Shown piece by piece: positions 1-8,084 of a stretch of 34,878 nucleotides of DNA. The notes beneath the pieces are model-generated. The model searched no databases. It was not told the DNA's origin and was given only the letters and a program-made list of their open reading frames with translations. The DNA is taken from NCBI GenBank assembly GCA_937863945.1, contig CALMIB010000097.1, positions 1 to 34,878 of the forward strand, read 5' to 3'. Source of the stretch: an uncultured Longilinea sp. Its GTDB lineage: Bacteria; Chloroflexota; Anaerolineae; Anaerolineales; Anaerolineaceae. Made by a program: the position numbers and the translations under genes. Each line of letters starts with the position of its first letter. The first letter of the stretch is position 1.

Positions 1-280
1 GCTGTGCTTCTGGATCTATGACACCACCGCCAACAACGACGGCAAGGCCGACAACTCGGTGGGCGTCAAGCTGTTCGACGCGGCCGGCGTGAGCGAGGAG
101 TTCTGGACCGACCACGAAGCCGTGGGCAAAAATCCCAAGACTGTGCAGAACGAGTGGACGCAGATGTGCCTGGACCTGAACGCGTTCTCCAACGTGGATC
201 TGCGCAAGATCGACAAGGTGCAGTTCGCGCTCTACTGGGCCGGCAATTACTACGTTGACGACATCACCCTGGAGCCCTAA
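1..280 (+). CDS. 3' end of a secreted carbohydrate-binding-like protein (partial)
   Basis: The reading frame is open from base 2 and ends with TAA at 278-280, so only the last 92 residues are present and the start lies before the window. The fragment reads like a beta-sandwich carbohydrate-binding module: it has aromatic residues in beta-strand-like segments (LCFWIYD, VKLFDAAG, VQFALYW) and closes on YYVDDITLEP, an ending typical of galactose-binding-like and CBM modules in which the DD pair often binds calcium. The next gene on the same strand is a sugar-binding protein of an ABC importer, so a glycoside hydrolase or surface glycan-binding protein with a C-terminal CBM is plausible. The catalytic or anchoring part cannot be seen, so the exact function is not assigned. 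Confidence 0.6.
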   Translation, partial: LCFWIYDTTANNDGKADNSVGVKLFDAAGVSEEFWTDHEAVGKNPKTVQNEWTQMCLDLNAFSNVDLRKIDKVQFALYWAGNYYVDDITLEP

Positions 281-297
281 TCCTTGATCCTTGTGCC

Positions 298-327
298 GGA
301 GCTGGCCGGAGTGCTCCAGCCAGCTCC
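298..327 (+). other. Strong intercistronic hairpin upstream of the binding-protein gene
   Basis: GGAGCTGGC (298-306) pairs perfectly with GCCAGCTCC (319-327). The 12-base loop itself contains GGAG and CTCC, which could extend the pairing. No T-run follows, so this is unlikely to be a simple intrinsic terminator. It lies between the upstream gene and the ribosome-binding site of the solute-binding protein, and could protect or process the 5' end of that message. Confidence 0.6.
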
Positions 328-349
328 GCGCAAAGAAAGCAGGTGTTTT

Positions 350-2002
350 ATGAGCCCTTCTACTCGCATCAACCGCCGCCAGTTTTTGAATATGATGGCC
401 GCCGGCGCCGGCGCGCTGGCCCTGAGTGCCTGCGGCGTGAAGGCCGGGGATGGAACCGGAACCACCCCCGGCGGCGGGGCGGTCTCCAACGTCAAGTTGC
501 TGACCGCCGGTTGGCCGATCGATGTGCCTTTTGCCAATGCAACCCCGGGGTTCCAGGTCGGCTACAACAAGGCCTTCCAGGCCTGGTTGGACCTGAATCC
601 GGGCGTCAGCGTGGAGCGCATTGAGTTCAACGTGTGGGACACGGCCGGCCTGCGCACGGCGGTGGCCGGCGGCACGGCGCCCTTCCACTATCCCATCGGC
701 GTGCTGGGCGGCTGGAATGTGCCCGGCATTCAGGCTTCCAACGCTGAAGGCCTGTTCGCCGATATCACCGCCGCCTTTGAAAAGCACAAAGTGCTGGATC
801 TGCTCGATCCGAAGGTGGCGGCCAACAGCTCGCGCTGGAAATCGCAGGACGGCAAGATCTTCGGTATCCCCTACGAGGTCGTCTCCAGCGAGGGTTTCTT
901 CTATAACCGCGAACACCTGGCCGAGATCGGCATGGACAGCCTGCCGCTCAACTGGAAGTGGACCGACATGCGTGAGTGGGCGCTGAAGATGACCAAGGGC
1001 GACCGCAAGGGTCTGGCGATGGCGGCCTACGCGCTGGACTGGATCCTGCCGACTTACGGCATCGACTTCGACGGCCTGCTCAGCCACTACCCGGTGCCCG
1101 GCAAGGGCTTTAACTGGCGCTGGGACTTCACCACCTTTGTCGACGATATCGTGGAAGGCGTGGAACTGTGGCGCGCAATGAACTTTGAAGACCAGTCGGT
1201 CTACACTGATCCCAACTTCTGGGATTACTCGCAGAACGGGCAGCTTGCCGCCGCTTTCTACGATGGGCGCGCCTCGATGACGCCTGGCATTCACCTGTTC
1301 TTCTCGGATATGGCCGGCAAAATGAACAAGACCATCCTGGAAGCGGATGAATTTATGGGCTTCAACCGCCAGCCGCTTGGCCCGCTGGGTTATACCTACC
1401 AACTGCCCTTTTCCAACAGCGCCTGGGCCTTCAACCCCGACCTGAACGAAGAGGAACTGGACAAGGCGGTCTCTCTCTTTACCTATATGCTGCTGAGCGA
1501 CGGTTTCGTCACCACCACGCAGGAGATCTATAACGTCAACAAAGACCCCAGCGAAATCATCCGCGCCATCCGCTGGCCGTTTGCCAACAAGTTCTCCGAA
1601 ACCATCCCCGGCGTAGAAGGCTCGTTGAGCGCGGCCACCGGCAAACGCTTCTCCGAAGCCATCAACACCATCTTCTCGCAGCCCAAGCAGCCTGAAGTGG
1701 GCGAATATGTGCCCCCCGAAGTCAACCGCGGCCCGGGCGACACGCCCTGGTACGACAAGCTGACCCGCTGGGGCTACTCGCAGGACCCGTTCGACGTCAA
1801 GGCCGACGCGGCCGAGCTGGAAAACATCCTCAACCAGCAGGCCAAAACCTTCCCCTCGAGCGTCGATCCGGACGCCTTCGCGGCCGGCATCAACAAGTAC
1901 TACGCCGACATGGCCGCCTACCTGCAGGCCAATGCACCCGAGTTTTACGAAAAACGGTTCATCCCGTTCTACGATCTACGCATCAAGCCGGAATTTGGCT
2001 AA
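350..2002 (+). CDS. ABC transporter sugar-binding lipoprotein
   Basis: A 550-residue extracytoplasmic solute-binding protein of the sugar type (family 1-like), the receptor of the importer encoded downstream. The N-terminus holds a twin-arginine motif (R9-R10 in NRRQFL), a hydrophobic stretch and a lipobox ending at Cys28 (LALSAC), so export through Tat and lipid anchoring are predicted. A polar Gly/Thr-rich linker follows, then a long alpha/beta domain with many aromatic residues, as expected for a sugar ligand. The ATG at 350 is preferred over an in-frame start at 284 because the signal begins right after it and AAAGAAAGCAGG sits upstream. It is longer than the usual 400-450 residues of the family, which suits a large oligosaccharide. 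The gene is flanked by hairpins at 298-327 and 2024-2052. The ligand is inferred only from the GH16 and GH4 neighbours. Confidence 0.88.
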   Translation: MSPSTRINRRQFLNMMAAGAGALALSACGVKAGDGTGTTPGGGAVSNVKLLTAGWPIDVPFANATPGFQVGYNKAFQAWLDLNPGVSVERIEFNVWDTAGLRTAVAGGTAPFHYPIGVLGGWNVPGIQASNAEGLFADITAAFEKHKVLDLLDPKVAANSSRWKSQDGKIFGIPYEVVSSEGFFYNREHLAEIGMDSLPLNWKWTDMREWALKMTKGDRKGLAMAAYALDWILPTYGIDFDGLLSHYPVPGKGFNWRWDFTTFVDDIVEGVELWRAMNFEDQSVYTDPNFWDYSQNGQLAAAFYDGRASMTPGIHLFFSDMAGKMNKTILEADEFMGFNRQPLGPLGYTYQLPFSNSAWAFNPDLNEEELDKAVSLFTYMLLSDGFVTTTQEIYNVNKDPSEIIRAIRWPFANKFSETIPGVEGSLSAATGKRFSEAINTIFSQPKQPEVGEYVPPEVNRGPGDTPWYDKLTRWGYSQDPFDVKADAAELENILNQQAKTFPSSVDPDAFAAGINKYYADMAAYLQANAPEFYEKRFIPFYDLRIKPEFG

Positions 2003-2023
2003 ACCATCCGGCGCGCAGTGCCA

Positions 2024-2052
2024 TTCCCGGAGCGGCGCAACCGCTCCGGGAA
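2024..2052 (+). other. Perfect 12-bp intercistronic hairpin after the binding-protein gene
   Basis: TTCCCGGAGCGG (2024-2035) pairs without mismatch with CCGCTCCGGGAA (2041-2052) around the five-base loop CGCAA. No U-tract follows. It sits between the binding-protein stop (2002) and the first permease (2080). By analogy with the malE-malF spacer it may block 3' exonucleases and reduce read-through, giving more binding protein than permease. Confidence 0.7.
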
Positions 2053-2079
2053 ACGCACCTGAGAACAGGAGATATACTT

Positions 2080-2994
2080 ATGTCTGTTGGCACTGATGTG
2101 ATTGAACCCAGGCCGGCGGTCCCGGCGGTGGAAGGCGGCCGGACGCGCAGGCGCTGGCTGAACTGGCTGTTTGTCATCCCGGCCATCCTGTTCCAGTTTT
2201 TCTGGGGCTGGTACCCGATGGTGATCGCCATCTTCCTCAGCCTGACCAACGCGCCCATCCGCGGCGCGGTCACCTTCCGCGGCATTGAAAATTACGTGCG
2301 CCTGGCCTCCGACCCGCTGGTGCCGATGGCCTTCCGCGTCACGTTGATTTACGGCATCTTATCGATCATCCTGACCTTCATCATTCCGATCATCACCGCC
2401 ATTTTGCTGATGGAAATGCCGCCCAAAACGATGCGCGTGATGATGATCCTTTGGTTCCTGCCGCTATCCGGCATCGCCAGTACGCTGTTCTGGCAGTATC
2501 TCTACAACGAAAAATTCGGCATCTTCCAGTACATCGCCACGGCGGTGCTGGGGCTGCCGCCGCAGGCCTTTTTGAGCAGCGAGCGGTTGGTGCTCTTCTG
2601 GCTGATCGTGCCGGGAATTATCATGTACGGCCCGGGGCTGTATTATATCGCCGGGCTGCAGGGCATTCCCAAGTCGTACTACGAGGCGGCCGAAGTGGAA
2701 GGCGCCGGATTCTGGCGCAAGATCTGGACGATTTCGCTGCCGCGCCTGCGCCCGATCATCTCGATGACGCTGCTTTTCTCGATCATTGGCAGTTTGCAGG
2801 AATTCACCTTCCCCGACCTGATGACGCGCGGCGGGCCCAACGGCGCCAGCCGCACGGTGGTGATGTACATGTTCACGCTGCTGAACAACGGGCGCATCGG
2901 CGACTCGACCGCGCTGGCGGTGATGCTGTTCGCGCTGATTATGGTCTTCGTGCTGGTCTTCCGGCTGGTGTTCAAGTCGGACCCGGACGTCTAA
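2080..2994 (+). CDS. ABC sugar transporter permease, MalF/UgpA-like
   Basis: A 304-residue integral membrane subunit of a carbohydrate (CUT1-type) importer. After a short cytoplasmic Arg-rich N-terminus (GGRTRRRWLN) come about six hydrophobic helices. The cytoplasmic EAA loop, which docks onto the ATPase, is visible near residues 203-230 (YYEAAEVEGAGFWRKIW followed by SLPRLRP). The start at 2080 is supported by CAGGAG about nine bases upstream. It pairs with the permease 13 bases downstream to form the heterodimeric channel. The sequence is complete, with no odd features. Confidence 0.9.
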   Translation: MSVGTDVIEPRPAVPAVEGGRTRRRWLNWLFVIPAILFQFFWGWYPMVIAIFLSLTNAPIRGAVTFRGIENYVRLASDPLVPMAFRVTLIYGILSIILTFIIPIITAILLMEMPPKTMRVMMILWFLPLSGIASTLFWQYLYNEKFGIFQYIATAVLGLPPQAFLSSERLVLFWLIVPGIIMYGPGLYYIAGLQGIPKSYYEAAEVEGAGFWRKIWTISLPRLRPIISMTLLFSIIGSLQEFTFPDLMTRGGPNGASRTVVMYMFTLLNNGRIGDSTALAVMLFALIMVFVLVFRLVFKSDPDV

Positions 2995-3007
2995 AAAGGA
3001 GGAACCG

Positions 3008-4021
3008 ATGAGCCTGTTTCCAACCGTCGGTCGTAAGCAACTTGGTGTGCGGATTTCCTGGTGGCTGGTGGTGGCATTCCTGGCCTTTGGCGTGTTCATG
3101 CACCTGGTGCCGTTCTATATCATGATCACCACGTCGATCAAGCCCGCCACTGAGGCGATGGCCATGCCGCCTACCCTGTGGCCCAGGCAGCCCACCTTTG
3201 CCGCCTGGGGACTGGTGCTGAAGCTTTCGGACATCGCCAAATCGGTGCTTTCACAGCCGCTGAGCAAGTATTTCCTCAACTCGATGATCATGACCTTTGG
3301 CACCATGATCCTGAGCATCCCGGTCACCTCGCTGGCGGCTTACGCGGTCAGCAAACTCATCAAGGGGCGCGCCGCCAAGAACCTGTTCATCTTTTTCATC
3401 GGTACGCTGATGCTGCCCGGCATCGTCAGCCTGATCCCGTCCTTCCTGCTGACGCGCAACTTCCCCTTCCCGCTGCCGGTGGCGCCCAACATTCCCGGCA
3501 CCGACGTCGCTTTCCCCACGCTGCGCATCTGGAACACTTACTGGGCGGTGATCATCCCGGCCGGCTTCAGCGCGGGCAACTTCCTGCTGTTCAAAGGCTA
3601 CTTCGACGGCATCCCCGATTCGATCATCAACGCCGCGCGGGTGGACGGCGGCTCGGAGTTCAACATCTTCCGGCGCATCATCCTGCCCATGTCCATCCCG
3701 GTGTACGCGGTGGTGGCTTATTTCACCTTCGGCGCCACCTGGGATAGCTACCTGTGGCCGCTGGTGGTGATTCAAGATAGCGCCATTGCGCCGCTGACGC
3801 TGGCCATCCGGCGCATCTCAGATGCGTTTGGCGCGGCCGGCACCACCAACCCGCTCACCGCGGTGGGGGCCTCGGCGGGCATCAGCGAGCTGGTTTCGCA
3901 GGGTCTGTCATGGAACGGCCTGATGGTGCTGGGTTTGCTGCAGGCCATCCCGACCTTCATCTTCTTCATCATCGCGCGCGAATACCTGCTCAAGGGCGTG
4001 AAGATCCAGGGGTTGAAATGA
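3008..4021 (+). CDS. ABC sugar transporter permease, MalG/UgpE-like
   Basis: The second membrane subunit of the importer, 337 residues with about six membrane segments. Its EAA loop is seen as IPDSIINAARVDGGSEFNIF followed by RRIILPMS, near residues 200-230. At 337 residues it is longer than the usual 270-300, because of an extended loop (around residues 140-180) between the second and third conserved helices. A very good ribosome-binding site (AAAGGAGGAACC) precedes ATG at 3008. The 3' end overlaps the following ATPase gene by ATGA, implying coupled translation. Confidence 0.9.
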   Translation: MSLFPTVGRKQLGVRISWWLVVAFLAFGVFMHLVPFYIMITTSIKPATEAMAMPPTLWPRQPTFAAWGLVLKLSDIAKSVLSQPLSKYFLNSMIMTFGTMILSIPVTSLAAYAVSKLIKGRAAKNLFIFFIGTLMLPGIVSLIPSFLLTRNFPFPLPVAPNIPGTDVAFPTLRIWNTYWAVIIPAGFSAGNFLLFKGYFDGIPDSIINAARVDGGSEFNIFRRIILPMSIPVYAVVAYFTFGATWDSYLWPLVVIQDSAIAPLTLAIRRISDAFGAAGTTNPLTAVGASAGISELVSQGLSWNGLMVLGLLQAIPTFIFFIIAREYLLKGVKIQGLK

Positions 4022-5145
4022 GCAGCGTAACCCTTGAAAATGTGGTCAAGTACTACTACCCCGCGGTGGGCGCGGCCGATTCCAAACCGGTGAAGGGTCT
4101 GAACAACATCAACATGCGCATCGCCGAGGGCGAAACGGTCAGCGTGGTGGGGCCATCGGGCTGCGGCAAGAGCACGCTGCTCAAGGTGATCGCCGGGCTG
4201 GAGTTCGCCGATGAGGGGCGCGTGCTGTACAACGATTTCGACGTCACCAAAATCACGCCGCAGGACCGCGGGGTGGGCATGGTGTTCCAGGATTATGCCC
4301 TCTATCCGACCAAGGAGGGCAAGAACAACATGAGCTATTACTTCGAGGTGCACCACCGCAGCGCGGAAGAGAAAGAGCAGCGCCTGCGCGAGACCTCGGA
4401 ACTGATGGGCATTGGCTTTGACATGCTGATGGGCCGCCAGGTGGATACGCTCTCGGGCGGCGAGAAGCAGCGCGTGGGCATTGCGCGGGCCATCGTGCGT
4501 GAGCCCAACGTCTTCCTGATGGACGAGCCCATTTCCAACCTGGATGCCAAGCTGCGCGAGCGCACTCGCACCGAAATCCGCCGCCTGCTGAAAAAATTTG
4601 GCATCACCACGCTGTACGTCACGCACGACCAGCAGGAGGCCATCTTCATGGGCGACCGCATCGCGGTGATGCGCGCGGGCAGCCTGGAGCAGATTGGCAC
4701 ATTCGACGAGCTGTACTACGCGCCGGCCAACCTGTTCGTGGCCACGTTGATCGGCACGCCGCCCATCAGCATTTTGCCGGGGGAATTGGCGCACGGAACG
4801 CTGCGCGCAGCCGGGCAGACGGAACTGGCACTGCCGGAGCAACTATCCGGCGGGCTGCCGCAGGGCAGCCTGCGCCTGGGCGTGCGCCCGGAGGGTTGGC
4901 TGGTGGCGCGCGAGCCCGAACCGGGCAGCCTGGCGATGAACGTGACGCGCATCGAGCGGCTGTTCACCGAGCGGGCGGCTTTCGCCCACGGAGATGTGAA
5001 CGGGGCGCCGGTCAACGCGCTGGTGCCGCTGGACTTCCCCGACGCGAAGATGCTCTACCTGCGACCCGACTGGGAGCGGGCTTACATCTTTGCGGCTGAC
5101 GCCGAAACTGCGCTGCATGTTCCCGGCGTGCCTGAGCTGTTTTGA
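4018..5145 (+). CDS. ABC transporter ATPase 1, MalK/UgpC-like
   Basis: A 375-residue nucleotide-binding subunit with the N-terminal ABC domain followed by a C-terminal TOBE/OB-like region, the MalK layout. All ATPase motifs are intact: Walker A GPSGCGKST, Q-loop VFQDYALYP, signature LSGGEKQR, Walker B VFLMDEP, H-loop YVTHDQ. The start is taken at the ATG overlapping the permease stop (ATGA, 4018-4021); a longer in-frame extension begins inside the permease gene and is not needed. The segment after the Q-loop (PTKEGKNNMSYYF) differs from the usual PHxxVxENI pattern kept in the two other ATPases of this operon, so it contacts its permease differently or is a separate lineage. Confidence 0.9.
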   Translation: MSSVTLENVVKYYYPAVGAADSKPVKGLNNINMRIAEGETVSVVGPSGCGKSTLLKVIAGLEFADEGRVLYNDFDVTKITPQDRGVGMVFQDYALYPTKEGKNNMSYYFEVHHRSAEEKEQRLRETSELMGIGFDMLMGRQVDTLSGGEKQRVGIARAIVREPNVFLMDEPISNLDAKLRERTRTEIRRLLKKFGITTLYVTHDQQEAIFMGDRIAVMRAGSLEQIGTFDELYYAPANLFVATLIGTPPISILPGELAHGTLRAAGQTELALPEQLSGGLPQGSLRLGVRPEGWLVAREPEPGSLAMNVTRIERLFTERAAFAHGDVNGAPVNALVPLDFPDAKMLYLRPDWERAYIFAADAETALHVPGVPELF

Positions 5146-5154
5146 GAGGGCAGG

Positions 5155-6276
5155 ATGGCAAATATTCGCGTTTCTCATCTGGTCAAACAATTCGCCGAGA
5201 AAGCCGCCGTCAACGACATTAGCTTTGATCTCGGCGAGCACGAGTTCCTGGTGCTGGTGGGGCCTTCGGGCTGCGGCAAGACCACCACGCTGCGCATGCT
5301 GGCCGGGCTGGAACAGGCCAGCGGCGGCGAGATCTACTTCGGCGGGCGGCGGGTCAATGATATCCGGCCCAGCGACCGCAACGTGGCCATGGTTTTCCAG
5401 GATTACGCGGTTTTTCCGCACCTGACGGTGTTTGAAAACATTGCCTACGGGCTGCGCGCCCGGCGCGCGCAAAGCAAATTGATCAAAGAGCGCGTGGTCA
5501 AGGCGGCCACCGCCTTCCGCATCGACCACCTGCTTTACCGCAAGCCGCGCCAGCTTTCGGGCGGCGAGCGGCAGCGCGTGGCGCTCTCGCGCGCCATGGT
5601 GCGCGACGCCGACCTGTACCTGTACGACGAACCGCTGGCCAACCTGGACGCGCAACTGCGCCACCAGGCGCGCGAGGACATCATGGCGCTGCACCACGAA
5701 AAGCAAAGTCCCAGCGTCTATGTGACCCACGACCAGTCGGAGGCGATGGCGATGGGCGACCGCATCGCGGTGATGCGCGCCGGCAAGATTGAACAAATTG
5801 GCACCGGCGCGCAGCTTTACGAGCGCCCCACCAACCTGTTTGTGGCTTATTTCATCGGCACGCCCAGCATCAACCTGTTCGACGTGGTGGTGGAGCGCGC
5901 GCCGGAGGGGCTGCGCGTGCGCAACGCGGCCTTTGACCTGCTGCTGCCGCCGGAAACGGCCCACCGGCTGGAAAAGTACGCCGGCAAGCCGGTCAAGATG
6001 GGCATCCGGCCGGAAGACCTGCACGTGCCGCGCCTGGCGCCCTTCGAGGTGACCGAGAACAACCAGTTCCAGGGCGTCATCAACGTGATCGAACCGTCTT
6101 CGACCGGCGCGTCGGTGTACCTGAGCACGCTGGAAGAAAAGGCCCAGGATTTCACCGCCACCTTCCGCACGCGCATTCCCTCCACCTACATCGGCCGCGA
6201 AATTCCGCTGGCCGTGCACCTGCAAAAGGCGCACTTCTTCGACGCCGAAACTGAGCAGTCCATCCTGGCGGAGTAG
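5155..6276 (+). CDS. ABC transporter ATPase 2, MalK/UgpC-like
   Basis: The second 373-residue MalK-type ATPase, starting nine bases after the first, with AGAGGGCAGG as ribosome-binding site. Motifs: Walker A GPSGCGKTT, Q-loop VFQDYAVFPHLTVFENI, signature LSGGERQR, Walker B LYLYDEPLANLD, H-loop YVTHDQSEA, then a TOBE region containing GIRPEDLHVPR. All catalytic residues are present, so it should be an active ATPase. It is closer in pattern to the third ATPase (6963-8084) than to the first. The two may form a heterodimeric engine, as described for glycerol importers with two different ATPases (GlpS and GlpT). That pairing is inference. Confidence 0.9.
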   Translation: MANIRVSHLVKQFAEKAAVNDISFDLGEHEFLVLVGPSGCGKTTTLRMLAGLEQASGGEIYFGGRRVNDIRPSDRNVAMVFQDYAVFPHLTVFENIAYGLRARRAQSKLIKERVVKAATAFRIDHLLYRKPRQLSGGERQRVALSRAMVRDADLYLYDEPLANLDAQLRHQAREDIMALHHEKQSPSVYVTHDQSEAMAMGDRIAVMRAGKIEQIGTGAQLYERPTNLFVAYFIGTPSINLFDVVVERAPEGLRVRNAAFDLLLPPETAHRLEKYAGKPVKMGIRPEDLHVPRLAPFEVTENNQFQGVINVIEPSSTGASVYLSTLEEKAQDFTATFRTRIPSTYIGREIPLAVHLQKAHFFDAETEQSILAE

Positions 6277-6278
6277 CC

Positions 6279-6959
6279 ATGTCCTTTTTCGACGATTCCG
6301 GTCCGCGCCCCGAAGAAGAACGCAGCCCCGTCTGGCGGTCGTTCGCGCTGGTCAAGGACCAGCTCGAGCGGCTGATCCTGGTCAACCTGCTGTGGGCGCT
6401 GCAATGCGCGCCGTTGATTGCGGCCTGGGTGTTTGAAATGCCGCCCTGGCTGCGCCTGCTGCTGACGCTGTATTCAGTCGTAGCGTTGATCCCGGCCACC
6501 GGGCTGCTGTTTGGGCTGACCGAGCAGCTCAGCCAGGGCGTGCCGCTGGATAAGGACCTGGTGCTGGACTGCCTGAAGGAAACCTGGAAGCCCAGCCTGT
6601 TCAAATTGCTGCCCCTGTACAGTTTGTTTGGGCTGCTGGGCTGGGCGGCTTATGCCAGCGGGCAGCAGGGCTGGCTGCTGCCGGACGCGCTGGCGCGCCT
6701 GCTGGTGCTGCTGCTGGCGGTCGTTTCGCTGTACTGGGGCGGGTTGTTCGCGCTGCGCGAAGACCTGGCTTTTACCGGCATGTTGGCCCAATCGGTGCGG
6801 CTGTTCTGGCGCCGGCCGGGGCGCACGCTGGTGATGGCGCTGGTCAGCCTGCTGACGCTGCTGCTGGGCGTGGTGTCCATCGCCGGCTTCTTTTTGATCG
6901 TGCCGGTGCTGCTGGCGCTTTACCAGGTACAGCTTTATCATTCGGTTGTGAAAGGATGA
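6279..6959 (+). CDS. YesL-like (DUF624-type) membrane protein
   Basis: A 226-residue protein with about five or six hydrophobic helices: near residues 35-55, 62-80, 108-125, 135-155 and a final pair around 185-220. The size, helix spacing and position inside a sugar ABC operon match the YesL/DUF624 family, whose members accompany CUT1 importers and have no firm biochemical role. Translation probably couples with the ATPase genes on both sides, with gaps of two and three bases. Being sandwiched between two ATPase genes suggests a partner or chaperone of the transporter complex. The family call rests on hydropathy pattern and context rather than a catalytic motif. Confidence 0.6.
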   Translation: MSFFDDSGPRPEEERSPVWRSFALVKDQLERLILVNLLWALQCAPLIAAWVFEMPPWLRLLLTLYSVVALIPATGLLFGLTEQLSQGVPLDKDLVLDCLKETWKPSLFKLLPLYSLFGLLGWAAYASGQQGWLLPDALARLLVLLLAVVSLYWGGLFALREDLAFTGMLAQSVRLFWRRPGRTLVMALVSLLTLLLGVVSIAGFFLIVPVLLALYQVQLYHSVVKG

Positions 6960-6962
6960 CCC

Positions 6963-8084
6963 ATGGGAGCTCTGGATGTTAAGGGGTTGACCAAACGCTA
7001 CGGCGGCCGCGCCGTGTTGAACAATATTGACTTTTCGGTCGAGGAGGGTGAATTCTTCGTGCTGCTGGGGCCTTCGGGCGGCGGCAAGAGCACCATCCTG
7101 CGCCTGGTGTGCGGCATCGAGCCGGCTGACGGCGGGCAGATCAGCCTGGGCGGGCGGGATATCACCGGCCTGCCGCCGCGTGAGCGCAACATTGGTATGG
7201 TGTTCCAGGACTACGGCCTGTACCCGCACATGAATGTTTTTGAGAATATTGCCTACGGGCTGGAGGCGCGCGGCATGCCGAAGGATGAGGTGAAGCGCCG
7301 GGTGGAAGAAGCGGCTGCCAAACTGGGCCTGACCCCGCTGATCGAGCGCATCATCGTTGACCTTTCGGGCGGCGAGCAACAGCGTGTGGCGCTGGCGCGC
7401 GCGCTGGCCAAGAACGCCGAATTGTACCTGTTCGATGAGCCGCTCTCCAACCTGGATCCCAAGCTGCGCGCCCAGGCGCGCCGCGACATCGTGATGGTGC
7501 ACCGCGCCAAGCAAAAGCCGTCCATCTACGTCACGCACGACCAGACCGAAGCGCTGGCCATCGGCGACCGCATCGCCATCATCGCCAACGGGCGGCTGCA
7601 GCAGGTGGGCAAGGCCAACGACCTGATCGAGCGGCCGGCCAACCTGTTCGTAGCCGGGTTCATTGGCACGCCGGCGATGAACCTGCTGCCCGCAACGCCG
7701 CTGCGCGGCGACTGCCAGGTGCGCCTGGAGAACGGCGCGCTGCTGAGCCTGCCAGAAGGCTGGCGTGGCACGCTGGCGGCCTACCCCGGCGAGAAGGTCA
7801 TCGTGGGCATCCCGGCGGCGGCTTTTTTGCCCCCTCACCTGGAAAATGACGCCGAAGGCGGCGCATTAAGCCCGTTGGAAGCGGTGGTGGAGGATGTGGA
7901 ACCGCTGGTGGCCGAGCTGATTGTGTTGCTGAAGTTGCCCGGCGGACCGCGCGCTTCGGCGATTTTCCAGGGCGTGGATGAGGAGCTGTACGCGCCGGGC
8001 AAAGCGCTGACCCTGCAGGTGGACGGACGCCAGTTGTGCCTGTTTGATCCGCAGACTGAACAGGCGCTTCGGCCAACCGCATGA
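6963..8084 (+). CDS. ABC transporter ATPase 3, MalK/UgpC-like
   Basis: The third 373-residue ATPase of the operon. Motifs: Walker A GPSGGGKST, Q-loop VFQDYGLYPHMNVFENI, signature LSGGEQQR, Walker B LYLFDEPLSNLDPKLR, H-loop YVTHDQTEA. A C-terminal TOBE-like region follows but is less regular than in ATPase 2. All catalytic residues are intact. The ribosome-binding site AAAGGATG overlaps the end of the YesL-like gene, and the 3' end overlaps the GH16 gene by ATGA. Three intact MalK-type ATPases for a single permease pair is unusual. Confidence 0.9.
   Translation: MGALDVKGLTKRYGGRAVLNNIDFSVEEGEFFVLLGPSGGGKSTILRLVCGIEPADGGQISLGGRDITGLPPRERNIGMVFQDYGLYPHMNVFENIAYGLEARGMPKDEVKRRVEEAAAKLGLTPLIERIIVDLSGGEQQRVALARALAKNAELYLFDEPLSNLDPKLRAQARRDIVMVHRAKQKPSIYVTHDQTEALAIGDRIAIIANGRLQQVGKANDLIERPANLFVAGFIGTPAMNLLPATPLRGDCQVRLENGALLSLPEGWRGTLAAYPGEKVIVGIPAAAFLPPHLENDAEGGALSPLEAVVEDVEPLVAELIVLLKLPGGPRASAIFQGVDEELYAPGKALTLQVDGRQLCLFDPQTEQALRPTA

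Noticed and set aside
284..349. Longer N-terminus for the binding protein starting at 284
   Set aside because: The Tat and lipobox signal must be N-terminal, and the ATG at 350 has its own ribosome-binding site. The extension also covers a strong hairpin.
4843..6234. A 463-codon antisense frame over ATPases 1 and 2
   Set aside because: It spans two well-supported genes and their junction and shows only back-translation bias.
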